From: VXOI01 sp965197575
GTDB lineage: Bacteria; Chloroflexota; Dehalococcoidia; Lucifugimonadales; UBA3495
Reading direction: 5' to 3'
NCBI GenBank assembly: GCA_965197575.1
Contig: OZ240214.1
Location: 2,356,001 to 2,420,000 of the forward strand
Length of the DNA: 64,000 nucleotides
Shown: positions 42,217 through 50,824 of the stretch, piece by piece
Layout: every line of letters begins with the position of its first letter
How positions within the stretch are numbered: the first letter of the stretch is position 1
Notes under the pieces: model-generated
What the model was told of the DNA's origin: nothing
Seen by the model: only the letters and a program-made list of their open reading frames with translations
Database searches by the model: none
Translations under genes and position numbers: made by a program

Positions 42217-43661
42217 ATTACAACGACGGTTGGGACGATAGGATGACGGGGTAGTTGGGAAAGGCTTGGGCAGGTGAGGCAGGGAAGTGGATGCGGCGGC
42301 TTTCGAGCAGGTGGACGAGGCCTTTCGGGATTTTCATGCTTACTTCGCGCCGCTGTTTGGCCGGAGGGGGACGCGGGACCACAGCCGTCATTACCTCCAG
42401 GCCCTGCTGGTGCAGTCCGGGGAGCGGCGCAACGCCGAGAATCTGTCGGAGACGGTTCCGGCATCAGCCCGGGTGATGCAGCGGTTTCTCGCTGAATCCC
42501 CCTGGAATGACGACACAGTCATAGGACGCCTTCATAGAGTACTTGGGACCTCGACTTGGGCATGCGGAGGCGGTGTGGTGCTGGACGGCAGCGACTTCCC
42601 CAAGCAGGGCAGGAAGTCCGTGGGAGTGGCAAGGCAGTACTGCGGCAGGCTGGGCAAGGTGGCCAACTGCCAGGCTGGGATGTTCCTGGCCTATGTCAGC
42701 CCGTTGGGACGGGGCCCTTGGTGGACAAACGGCTTTATCTGCCGGAAAGCTGGACCTCGGACAAAGACCGGTGTGAGGCGGCTGGGGTTCCGGAGGACAG
42801 ACAGGGCTACCTGCCGAAGACAGAGTTGGCGCTGGAAATGCTGCAGCGCGCCTTGGAGCGGGGCCATCTGCAAGCTGATTGGGTTGCCGGGGACGACGCC
42901 TTCGGGATATCGCCGTCATTGCGTGAGGGACTGGCGGCCCTGGGGACGCGGTACGTCCTGGACGTTCCGGCGGGCTTTACGGTGTGGCCGGCGGAGCCGG
43001 AGCGGACCAGTCCGGCATACCAGGGCCGGGGGGCGCCCCGCAAGCCCAGGCTGGTGGGCGGGCAGCGGCGCACCATGGAGCAGCGCAGCAATGAGTTGCT
43101 GGCGGAGGCCTGGAGGGAGATAACGGTGGCTGAGGGAAGCCAGGGACCCCGCAGCTGCCTGTTCAGCGCTCAGAGGGTGCGTCCAACCAGCAGGCGCAAG
43201 CCCGGCGAAATCCACTGGGCCGTCTACCGGCGGAACCTGGACGGCAGCGAGCCCCGCTACTACCTGTCCAATGCTCCGGAGGATACCCCGTTGGAGATCC
43301 TGGCATACGTGGGAGGCTCAAGGTGGCGTATAGAAACGGAATTCGAGGCTGATAAGAGCGACGCGGGCCTGGACAAATACGAGACCCGCACCTGGGCGGG
43401 ATGGCATCACCACGTGGCCCTGTGCCTGCTGGGCGGAGCTTTTCTATTGAACCTGCAACAGGCTTGGGGGGGGGAAGATGCCCCGGATCACGAGACCGCA
43501 GGTCTACCGGGTGGTGTGGGAGATGCTGCCCCGGGAGCGGTTTGGGCCGGATGAGTTGCTGCGGTGGCTGGAGGAGACCCAAGAGTGCAACGAACGAGCC
43601 AGGCGCTCCCATGCCAAGCGCCGAGCCACCCTTCGTACCTCCCCGAACATCCCTCCTTAAA
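42217..43661 (+). mobile_element. IS701-like element Y, copy 1 (right end not found)
   Basis: The left end ATTACAACGACGG matches, inverted, the end CGTTGTAAT at 45861-45869 of copy 2. The transposase occupies nearly all of it. No matching right end is seen before the helicase gene, so the element is probably truncated or its end has been lost. Confidence 0.6.
42287..43660 (+). pseudogene. IS701-like transposase Y, frameshifted
   Basis: Frame one: FRDFHAYFAPLFGRRGTRDH, HYLQALLVQSGERRNAENLS, GGVVLDGSDFPKQGRKSVGV (first Asp). A frame change near 42716 (GGACGGGGCCC) leads to LYLPESWTSD, WVAGDDAFGISPSLREGL (second Asp) and GGSRWRIETEFEADKSD (Glu). After a G9 run (about 43466-43475) a third frame encodes MPRITRPQVYRVVWEMLP and RERFGPDELLRWLEE. 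The same short product follows the transposase of copy 2 as a separate gene after a TAA, so it may be a natural accessory ORF. The first shift is likely damage. Confidence 0.7.
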
Positions 43662-43690
43662 AAGAAAGACCCGGCCGGGAGCGCAGGGTC
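43657..43690 (-). terminator. Putative rho-independent terminator of the DEAD-box helicase
   Basis: On the reverse strand AGACCC ... GGGTCT (43666-43690) is followed by TTTCTTTTT (43657-43665). It lies 64 bp past the helicase stop. The outer stem is 6 bp, with a GC-rich loop that may pair further. Confidence 0.5.
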
Positions 43691-43753
43691 TATTCCCGAG
43701 CTGTCTCCGGTGGATTCAACCCGACAGACGCGAAGCGTATGAAGCGGACGCCG

Positions 43754-45136
43754 CTATAGAAGCGGCCTGGTCTTACGGACCGGCTGCCAGGGCTTGCGGA
43801 CGAACCGGCGGCCTAGGCCGCGCTCAATCTCGCGCCACTTCCGCTCTTCGTCCACCGTGATAAACGTCACCGCCTCGCCGGAGCGGCCCATGCGGCCAGT
43901 CCGTCCAACGCGGTGGGTGAACAGTTGCTCCGAGTCCGGCAGGTCATAGTTGATAACTTGGCCGATACCCTCGAAGTCCAAACCTCTGGCGGCCACATTG
44001 GTTGCCACCAGGATCGGCGCCGCGCCGGAACGGAAACCCCTCACAACCCGTTCGCGCGCGCCCTGGCTTAGATTTCCCTGGAGCGCTCCAACCGGGTAAC
44101 CCAAGGAATCCAGCTGCCTGGCCAACTGTTTGACGCCGCGCTTGGTCTTGCCAAACACGATGACCGGGGCATCTTCCCGCTGGTCCAGCAGAGTCCGCAG
44201 CGCCTCAAGCTTGTCGCTCTTCTCGATGGTGTAGACCAGGTGCTCCACGGTGGGAGGGGCCTGCAGGCCCGCGTCCACCTCCACCGTTACAGGATTGCGC
44301 AGGTGCTTCGAGGCAGTCTGGGACACCCACTCCGGCATCGTTGCAGAGAAGAGCGCCGTCTGCCGCTCTTTGGGCGTCCGGCCTATTATGGCTTCAACGT
44401 CGGGGCCCAACCCCCTGTCCAGCATTTCGTCCGCTTCGTCCAGCACCAGGAATCGCACAGAGCTTAGGTCCAGCGTCCTCTGCCGCAGATGGTCCAGCGT
44501 CCGGCCCGGAGTGCCGATGACGACTTGGGCTCCGTTCCTCAACGCTACATATTCCGGCTTCAGAGGCCGCCCGCCATACAGCAGCGTCACGCGGATTTTC
44601 TGCGGGGAAACCAGGGCTTCGATGACTCCGGCCACTTGCATGGCCAGTTCCCGGGTGGGAACCAGCACAACGGCCTGCACTTGCCGGACCAACGGGTCGC
44701 ACATCTCCGCCAAAGGCACTGCGAATGCCAGCGTTTTACCGGAGCCGGTACGCGCCTGGCCGATCAAGTCGCGTCTCGCCAAGAGTTGAGGGATAGCCTT
44801 CTCCTGAATGCGGGTGAGCCTGGATATGTTCATCCGGGAAATCGCTGTCTTGGTGGCTGGGTTCAAGGACATCACGGAAAATGTGGTATCTCTGGTCAGG
44901 ATGCTGTCAACGGCTTGCTTATTTACAGTACGCGGACGGATGGACTGGATGAAGTCGGCGCCGGCCGCCGGGGAAGCCCCCTGACGGCGGGCCTTGAAGC
45001 ATGAGCGGCAATACACCGGCTTGCCCTGGGTGGGCCGGAAAGGGAGGGTGGCCGACATATTGCAGTCATCGCAAACGGTCTGGTGCGGGGTGCGGTTGGA
45101 CGGGCGCGCGCGGGCGGACGGATATGCAAGAGCCAT
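43754..45136 (-). CDS. DEAD-box ATP-dependent RNA helicase with N-terminal zinc ribbon
   Basis: A 460-residue helicase. Residues 22-48 hold two Cys pairs (VCDDCN and VYCRSCF) forming a zinc ribbon. The core has the Q-motif region RLTRIQEKAIPQLL, Walker A ARTGSGKT, VLDEADEMLD (DEAD), SAT (ALFSATMPEW), and HRVGRTGRMGRSG (motif VI). It unwinds or remodels RNA, for example in ribosome assembly or cold adaptation. Members with this N-terminal ribbon are common in Chloroflexota (recollection, not checked). It sits within the IS-rich island between two IS701-like pieces, yet is intact. Confidence 0.9.
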   Translation of the reverse strand: MALAYPSARARPSNRTPHQTVCDDCNMSATLPFRPTQGKPVYCRSCFKARRQGASPAAGADFIQSIRPRTVNKQAVDSILTRDTTFSVMSLNPATKTAISRMNISRLTRIQEKAIPQLLARRDLIGQARTGSGKTLAFAVPLAEMCDPLVRQVQAVVLVPTRELAMQVAGVIEALVSPQKIRVTLLYGGRPLKPEYVALRNGAQVVIGTPGRTLDHLRQRTLDLSSVRFLVLDEADEMLDRGLGPDVEAIIGRTPKERQTALFSATMPEWVSQTASKHLRNPVTVEVDAGLQAPPTVEHLVYTIEKSDKLEALRTLLDQREDAPVIVFGKTKRGVKQLARQLDSLGYPVGALQGNLSQGARERVVRGFRSGAAPILVATNVAARGLDFEGIGQVINYDLPDSEQLFTHRVGRTGRMGRSGEAVTFITVDEERKWREIERGLGRRFVRKPWQPVRKTRPLL

Positions 45137-45199
45137 ACGAGAACGGACTCCCTGAATTAGAGTGAGAACACAGGTGAATCAGCGGGGGGCGAACAAGAA

Positions 45200-45230
45200 G
45201 AGAGGGAGAGAGAGGGAGAGAGAGAGGGGG
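45200..45230. repeat. Purine-rich simple repeat (GGGAGAGA)n
   Basis: AGAGGGAGAGAGAGGGAGAGAGAG and similar in the leader of the helicase gene, read as CT-rich on the coding strand. A simple-sequence tract of about 30 bp with possible effect on transcription or translation start; no evidence for either. Confidence 0.6.
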
Positions 45231-45439
45231 CCGGTCCGTTCTTGTGTCAAACCTTGGTGCGCTAATTAAGCGTGCCATCATATTATAGCCCAGCGTGACG
45301 GAAACCGATACCCAGGGACGCACACCGGGTGTGACTAAAAGTGGTTGGTCAATTCCAGAAAGCCAGCTACGAGCCATAGCTGGCTCCTTTGCAACTCTCT
45401 TAAATCCCAACTACTTTCAGTCACACCCACGCACACCCA

Positions 45440-45869
45440 AGTCAGCCGAGGATACACAGTTGGAGACCCTGGCCCACGTGGGCGGGTCAAGGCGGCGCCT
45501 TGAAACGGAGTTCGATACGGAGAAGAGCGACCTGTGTCTGGACGGGTACGTGACACGCACCCCGTTTCAAGTACGGGGCAGGCTCTGGGCGAGCTGGTAT
45601 CACCACATCGCAATGCACATGCTGGCCGGAGCCTTTCTTCCGAGTCTGCAACACGCCTGCGGGGAATAAGATGCCGCAGATTACCCGGCCGCAGGTGTAC
45701 CGGGTGGTGCGTGCGATGCTGCCCCGGGAAAAGTTCGGGCCAGCTGAGTTGCTGCGTTGGCTGGAGGAACGCAGCTACACAAGGAGCGGGTCAGCCGCTC
45801 TCATCAGAAGCGCCGCTGCCGCCTCCGCCGGAAGGCCTCAGAATTCCTGCCCTGAATCAGTCGTTGTAA
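45440..45869 (+). mobile_element. IS701-like element Y, 3' fragment (copy 2)
   Basis: The first frame encodes the C-terminal end of the transposase (EDTQLETLAHVGGSRRRLET, YHHIAMHMLAGAFLPSLQHA) up to a TAA at 45667-45669. A second small frame at 45671 (MPQITRPQVYRVVRAMLPRE and KFGPAELLRWLEE) follows, as in copy 1. The right end is CAGTCGTTGTAAT at 45857-45869. The element's left two-thirds is missing. Confidence 0.65.
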
Positions 45870-45945
45870 TACTAAACTAAAGCTAAGGTGAAATGCGCAG
45901 ACGGATGGGGTAAATTTGTGAGGGAACTGGGTTAGCTGGTCTCAG

Positions 45946-46804
45946 AACCTGTTTACAATCTCTTCAGGATTAGCGCCGCGAAGGCGAGAACCACCATTTG
46001 CAGGCTGGTATTGAGCTTTCCCTCACAATTCTTCCATAGTCGGCGGCACTTCTCCAGCCAGGCGAAAGACCGCTCCACCACCCATCGTTTCGGCAGCACC
46101 ACGAATGTGTGCAACTCGTTGCGTTTCACCACTTCCACCGAGGCTCCCAGCAGGTCCTGCACCTCCGCAGCAAAGGGCTTTCCGGTGTAGCCCCCGTCGA
46201 CCATCACATTCTGCACCCGGTTCAGGTCGGCCCGGCGCTGGTCAAACATCGCCAAAGCCCCAGCCCGGCCGGTAACATCGGCAGTGGTCACGTGAATCGC
46301 ATGGGGCAACCCCTGCGTGTCCACCGCGATGTGCCGCTTGACCCCGGACACCTTCTTGCCCGGGTCATAGCCCTTGTTCCCGGCGCTGTCGGTGTTCCTC
46401 ACGCTCTGGGAGTCCACGATGCAGAAGCTGGTCTGCTCGGTCCGCCCATTGCTTTGCCGGGCCGCGCCAACCAATTTTTTTTAAGACTCGCTCCAGAATG
46501 GACTCTTCCTGCGGGCCGGGCCGCTCACTCCATTGCCGGAAATACTTGTAGCAAGTGCGCCAGTCCGGGAAGTCCGCAGGGAGCATCCGCCACTGGCAAC
46601 CGCTTTTCAGGAGGTAGAGCACGCCGCAGAAAACATCGTACAAGTCCACGGTGCGAGGCTTGGTCCGTCGCCGGGCCGATTCCAGTAGGGGAAGGATCCG
46701 GGCGAATTGCTCCCGGCTGATGTTGCTGGGATAGGAATGAGACATGATTACTCTGCCTTGGTAATAGTCTCAACTTAACATATCCCCGAGAACGTAGACA
46801 GGTT
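45946..46804 (-). mobile_element. IS5-family element nested in IS630 copy 2
   Basis: 859 bp with end repeats AACCTGTTTACAATCTC and, inward from the right, AACCTGTCTACGTTCTC. It is flanked by the 5-bp direct repeat CTCAG (45941-45945 and 46805-46809), the expected target duplication. It interrupts the 5' leader of IS630 copy 2, not its transposase gene. Confidence 0.85.
45953..46745 (-). CDS. IS5-family transposase, two frames at an A8 run
   Basis: The first frame (ATG 46745) encodes the N-terminal IS5 domain: REQFARILPLLESARRRTKP, LYLLKSGCQWRMLPADFP, CYKYFRQWSE. The second frame (about 46474 to 45953) has the DDE core: SFCIVDSQSVRNTD (first Asp), VMVDGGYTGKPF (second Asp) and RWVVERSFAWLEKCRRLWKN (Glu). 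The frames overlap at eight A's on the coding strand, as in many IS5/IS427-group elements that rely on slippage. Otherwise intact, so it may be functional. Confidence 0.75.
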
Positions 46805-46827
46805 CTCAGGAGTTGGAGGGGTTGGTG

Positions 46828-47993
46828 ATGGGTATGAGGGAGATAGACCGGTCTCTGGAACAATGGCAGATGGGGGTCAAGGACTTGCGGCGGCGGATGA
46901 TTCTGGCGCCGACGCCCCGGGAGCGGGAGCGGTGGTACGCCATCCTGCTGCTGGCCCAGGGCTTGACGGCAGCGGCCACGGCGGAGGCGCTGGAGCGGGA
47001 CCCCCACACCATCGGACGATGGGCGTCGGCCTTCGGCGAAGGAGGACCTGCGGCCCTGATATTCGAGCAGACCGGTGGTTCCCCCCCGCCCTTGACCAGG
47101 CGCAGCAGGAGGAGTTGAAAGGGGCGGTGCAGCGACCGCCCGCCGCGGCGGGCATCCAACTGGCCAACTGGTATTGGCTGGCCAACTGGTATTGGAAGGC
47201 GGTGCATCAGTTTATCTGGGAACGGTTCGGCGGCAGCTTGAGCCGGAGCAGCAGCCTGAACTATCTGCACCGGATGGGATTCGTCCTGAAGCGCCCCAAG
47301 AAACGTCTGGTCAAGGCCGAGGAGGCCAAACGGGAGGCCTTCGTGGCGGAGTACGCGGTCCTGAAGTCTCAGGCGCAAGAGTCCGGGGCCAAGATATTCT
47401 TTGCTGACGAGGCCCACTTCCGGGCGGACGCGGAATTGCGGGGCAAGTGGGTGCTGAAGGGTAAGCCTGCGTTGGTGGACTCCAATAGCCCGCGGTATGG
47501 GGCGAAGGCCAGCTATTATTCAGCGGTGTGCCTGGAGACGGGCGAGGTGGAATGGATGGAACTGGAGGGCAACAGCAACAGCGGGACCTCGGTTGCCTTC
47601 CTGACGCAACTGAAGGAAAAGCATCCAGGGCCGCTGCGGGTCATCTGGGACAATGCGCCGGCCCACCGTAGGGAGGCGGTGCGAGAGCACCTCAGGACGC
47701 CTGAGCTGGAGCTGAGGCTGGTGAACCTGCCGGGCTACAGCCCGGACTTCAACGCCGATGAGGCTATCTGGGGTTGGGCGAGAGAGGAGGCCACTGGCGA
47801 TCTGTGCCTGGGCAGCAGGGCGGCGGTGCAGGAGAGGGTCGGCAAATTCCTGGCCGGGCTGTCCAGCCGGAAAGACGAGGTGAGACGGCGCTGCCGGACG
47901 GTCCTGCAATCAAGGGCCGAAGAACTGGCGCCAGCCTCCCAGACCGATTCCAAGCACACCCCAAATGCACATCCCACCTTGGCTTTGGTTTAG
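46828..47993 (+). CDS. IS630-family transposase, two frames with C7 slippery run (copy 2)
   Basis: Same layout as copy 1: HTH frame to FEQTGGSPPP, then a C7 run at about 47085-47091, then the DDE frame (IFFADEAHFR, VIWDNAPAH, PDFNADEAIWGW). An 18-bp tandem duplication adds LANWYW (QLANWYWLANWYWKAV) without breaking the frame. The start ATG at 46828 has GGAGGGG upstream, although the IS5 insertion has removed the original upstream region. The stop lies in the end repeat. Confidence 0.78.
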
Positions 47994-48106
47994 GAGCAAC
48001 AACCCTGGAAGCGGCCCACTTTGCCGTCGATCCCATAAACAACCGCTTGATTCCTATTCTGCCGGTTGGCAGGTTCGGCAACGGCAGCCAAAGCGCGGCC
48101 CGCTAA
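47993..48106 (+). pseudogene. Retropepsin-like aspartic protease, C-terminal half
   Basis: From the first base after the TA of IS630 copy 2, the codons give GATTLEAAHFAVDPINNRLI then PILPVGRFGNGSQSAAR and TAA. This is the normal C-terminal part of clan AA proteases (a TLEA helix, then AVDPxxxRLIP). It continues the gene broken at 26862-26864: ...GSGPIL + GATTLEA..., in frame across a single TA. It has no start codon of its own. Confidence 0.8.
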
Positions 48107-48109
48107 TTT

Positions 48110-48186
48110 GGCTCCACGACGGCGACGACGTCATGGACATCATCGTCCCCCGCAACACTCCCACCGAAATCGTCGTCGAAGTCCAA
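48110..48186 (+). pseudogene. Cupin C-terminal remnant
   Basis: The frame reads WLHDGDDVMDIIVPRNTPTE then IVVEVQLL, close to the last 20 residues of the cupin at 26216-26587 (DDVMEIIVARNTPVEIVVEV). The rest of the gene is absent. The intact cupin precedes the N-half of the broken protease while this remnant follows the C-half, so an old tandem duplication is likely. Confidence 0.55.
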
Positions 48187-48221
48187 CTGCTCACAAGCTC
48201 CTCCAGCGGCTTTCCTCCTCG

Positions 48222-50765
48222 TCACAGCGACCTGACCGCGTTCTCGATGTCCAGCGTGGCTTCCTGGTAGTTGGCGGTTGACGGGAACCTCAGAGGCTTC
48301 CCGATGCGAATCTCGATCCGGCCGCGCCTCAGCGCCGGAAACTTGGCGGGATAGCCTGGCTCGTGGATGTGCAGGTGCATCGGCACCACCGGGACTCGCG
48401 TTTCCACCGCCACCAATCCGATACCGTTCATAAAGGGCTGCACCGGCCCTCCTACGGTCAGTCCGCCTTCGGGATAAATCAACACCGACCAGCCGTCGTC
48501 AATAATCTTCCCCATGTTTTCCAGGCTGGGCCGCACCGCGCCCTCCCTGGCCAGCGGAAAGGCGTTGGCCAACAATGGGTTGACCACCCACCACAGGGGG
48601 TTGTGCCAGAGATCGGCGGCCCCGGCTATGGCCATCCACCGGCGCAGCCCGGCGGGCACGGCCTTGATGATCAGCGGGTTGTCCAGTCCCAAGTGGTGGT
48701 TGGAAACGAACAGCACGGGCGACGTGACGCCGGCCAGGTTCTCGCGGCCGGTCACCTTCAAGCCGTAGGGCAGGCCAACTACGGGGAACATGAGAGAGCG
48801 CTGCAGGAAGCCTCGCACCATGCGGCACCACCAGTGCCGGCCCCAGTTGGGGAAGGCCATGAGCGGAGGATTGGCGGCTCCCTCCTCGACCAGAGCGTTT
48901 AGCTGGTCTACGGTCGTCTCGGGGCTGATCAGGCTCTCGTCGAGAAAGACGCCCAGGTCGCTTTCTACGGCCGAAAGCAGCTCCACCCGGCCCAAGGAGT
49001 CCAAGGCCAATTCGTTGCCGAGGGTCATTTCGCCCGAAATTCCCGACGCATCAGTCCTGGCGACCTCGGCGATGATCTGCAACAGGTCCCTCTGCCCGGA
49101 CGGCGCCGTCCCGTTGGCCGGAGCTGAGGCGAGGCGCTCCGCCGCGCCGTTGTCCAAGACCGTGTCGATCACGATCTGCTTTTTGACTTTTAGGGTGTGG
49201 GTGCGGGGAAAGTCCTCCTCGGGCCAGATAGTGAACCCCCTCACCCTCTGGTATTCGGCCAATTGCTCGTTGGCCCAGGTCACGGCTTCCCGGGCCGCAT
49301 CCGGGGCTGCTTCTTGCCCTGCGTCCGGCTCCGCCATGACCAGCGCGGCGTGGACTTCGACGCCGCCGCCTCTGGCCAGGCCGACGACCGCCGAGTCAGT
49401 GACCGCCCGGTGCCGGTTCAGCACGGCCTGGATGTCGTCGGGAAACACGTTCTGGCCGCTGGGCAGCACGATCATGTCCTTCTTGCGGCCTTGAATGTGC
49501 AAGAAACCCTCGTCATCGAAGAAGCCCAGGTCGCCGGTCTTGTACCACTCTCCCTCGAAGGCGGCGGCGGTCTCTTCCGGGGCGTTCCAGTAGCCGGGGG
49601 TGATGCTTTCCCCCCTGGCCAGGATTTCCCCGTCGTGGCCGATTCTGACCTCGACGTTGGGCAGCGGCCGCCCGGTGGAGTCGGGACGGCGCTCTTTCAG
49701 GCTGTGATTGCTGATGACCGGGGAGGCTTCGGTCGCGCCGTAACCCTGGATGATCTTGACGCCGAGCAGCTCCCACTTCCTGCCCAGATCGGGGTCGAGG
49801 GCCGCCCCGCCGGACACCACGAAGTCGAGCTTGCCGCCGAACTGCTTGTGGACCCGCCGGAACAGCAGGCGGCGGAGGCTGAACGGAGTCTTTTCGGCGA
49901 TCCGGAGCAGTTTCGCCCAAAGGGCCGCTTTGCCCTGCCGCGCCACCTCCCGCTCGATCCCGCTCATCAGCAGGTCCAGGCCCTGGGGCACCAGCAGCAG
50001 GATGGTGACCCTGCGCTCGCGCATGGTGCGGGCCAGGACGGTCGGCTGCCTGCTGGTGGGGTAGGTGACGCTGGCCCCGGCGTGCAGCACGAGGAACAGG
50101 CCGCCCATCTGCTCGTACATGTGGCTCAGCGGCAGGATCGACATCAGCCGGCTGGACCGTTCGCAGACGATGTACTGCGAGACGCCCTCGATGTTGGCCG
50201 TCAGGTTGCGGTGGGTGAGCATCACTCCCTTGGGGTCGCCGGTGGTGCCCGAGGTGAACATTATCTCGGCCAAGTCTTGCGGCTCGATGGCGACGGGTTC
50301 CGGCTGCGGGAGACCGTCGATGGCGCCCTCCAATTCCTCGAAGGTGATTTCGGGGACTCCCAGGTCCAGACCGCCCTTCGGCGTGAGACGGGAGGTGAAC
50401 GCCAGCTTGGGCGTAATCCGGGTGAGCACCCGCTCCACGTAGTCCGGGGCGCTGCGGAGGTCCAGGGGCACCACCACGACCCCGGCCCGGATGCAGCCGA
50501 AGAAGGCCAGGACCCACTGCGGGCAGTTGGGGCCCCAGAGCACCACCTGATCCCCCTTGACCAGGCCCCGGCCCTGGAGCAGCGTGGCGACTTGGCCCGA
50601 CTCGTCCCAAAGGCGCTGGTAGCTCCAGCGTTGGTAGCGGAAACCCGGCTTGAAGAAGAGTGCATTGCGGGAACGGTTCTTGTCCACCGTATCCCGCAGG
50701 AACTCTATGATAGTCTTTCCCGATGTCGTGATTCCCATGGGGCCGCCAACCGTCGTCGCCTGCAT
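48222..50765 (-). CDS. Fused acyl-CoA/AMP synthetase - acyl carrier domain - 1-acylglycerol-phosphate acyltransferase
   Basis: A three-part protein of 847 residues. The adenylating domain (about 1-540) has MFTSGTTGDPKGVML, YGATEASPVIS and YKTGDLGFFDDEGFLHIQGR. A carrier domain follows (about 570-645) with the phosphopantetheine Ser in NELALDSLGRVELLS. The PlsC-type acyltransferase (about 660-847) has VSNHHLGLDNPL (the NHxxxxD motif) and VLIYPEGGL (PEG). The likely job is to activate a fatty acid, hold it on the carrier, and pass it to a lysophospholipid at the membrane, similar in outline to Aas. The ATG at 50765 (MQATTV) has GGAGGG just upstream. Confidence 0.9.
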   Translation of the reverse strand: MQATTVGGPMGITTSGKTIIEFLRDTVDKNRSRNALFFKPGFRYQRWSYQRLWDESGQVATLLQGRGLVKGDQVVLWGPNCPQWVLAFFGCIRAGVVVVPLDLRSAPDYVERVLTRITPKLAFTSRLTPKGGLDLGVPEITFEELEGAIDGLPQPEPVAIEPQDLAEIMFTSGTTGDPKGVMLTHRNLTANIEGVSQYIVCERSSRLMSILPLSHMYEQMGGLFLVLHAGASVTYPTSRQPTVLARTMRERRVTILLLVPQGLDLLMSGIEREVARQGKAALWAKLLRIAEKTPFSLRRLLFRRVHKQFGGKLDFVVSGGAALDPDLGRKWELLGVKIIQGYGATEASPVISNHSLKERRPDSTGRPLPNVEVRIGHDGEILARGESITPGYWNAPEETAAAFEGEWYKTGDLGFFDDEGFLHIQGRKKDMIVLPSGQNVFPDDIQAVLNRHRAVTDSAVVGLARGGGVEVHAALVMAEPDAGQEAAPDAAREAVTWANEQLAEYQRVRGFTIWPEEDFPRTHTLKVKKQIVIDTVLDNGAAERLASAPANGTAPSGQRDLLQIIAEVARTDASGISGEMTLGNELALDSLGRVELLSAVESDLGVFLDESLISPETTVDQLNALVEEGAANPPLMAFPNWGRHWWCRMVRGFLQRSLMFPVVGLPYGLKVTGRENLAGVTSPVLFVSNHHLGLDNPLIIKAVPAGLRRWMAIAGAADLWHNPLWWVVNPLLANAFPLAREGAVRPSLENMGKIIDDGWSVLIYPEGGLTVGGPVQPFMNGIGLVAVETRVPVVPMHLHIHEPGYPAKFPALRRGRIEIRIGKPLRFPSTANYQEATLDIENAVRSL

Positions 50766-50824
50766 TGGTCCCTCCAAAGTTTGTGCCGGATTTTTGGATT
50801 TTACCGGGAGGAATCGAGAGTTGG

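Larger units (their letters stand above)
26863..47992. mobile_element. 21-kb IS630-bounded island (composite-transposon-like)
   Basis: Two IS630-family copies in inverted orientation (26863-28100 and 45873-47992) form the outer ends. The left outer flank ends GGCCCGATAC-TA and the right resumes TA-GGAGCAACAACC. Joining them at one TA restores an aspartic protease reading frame, so the entire block appears to be a single insertion at a TA with TA duplication. The interior is a patchwork of other IS elements around a catabolic gene cargo. The block could have moved as a unit, or one IS630 insertion could have grown by later insertions and duplication of the IS; sequence alone does not separate these. 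Confidence 0.7.
45873..47992 (+). mobile_element. IS630-family element, copy 2, interrupted by IS5
   Basis: Same element as copy 1, opposite orientation. It starts TAAACTAAAGCTAAGGTG (45873) and ends CACCTTGGCTTTGGTTTA (47992). Its 2120 bp equal the 1238 bp of copy 1 plus 18 bp (a tandem duplication in the transposase) plus 864 bp (the nested IS5 and its 5-bp target duplication), so nothing else is missing. The left part and the transposase are on opposite sides of the IS5 copy. Confidence 0.85.

Noticed and set aside
45200..45230. GA-rich tract considered as an origin or CRISPR leader
   Set aside because: Simple-sequence repeat only, with no DnaA boxes or repeat-spacer pattern.
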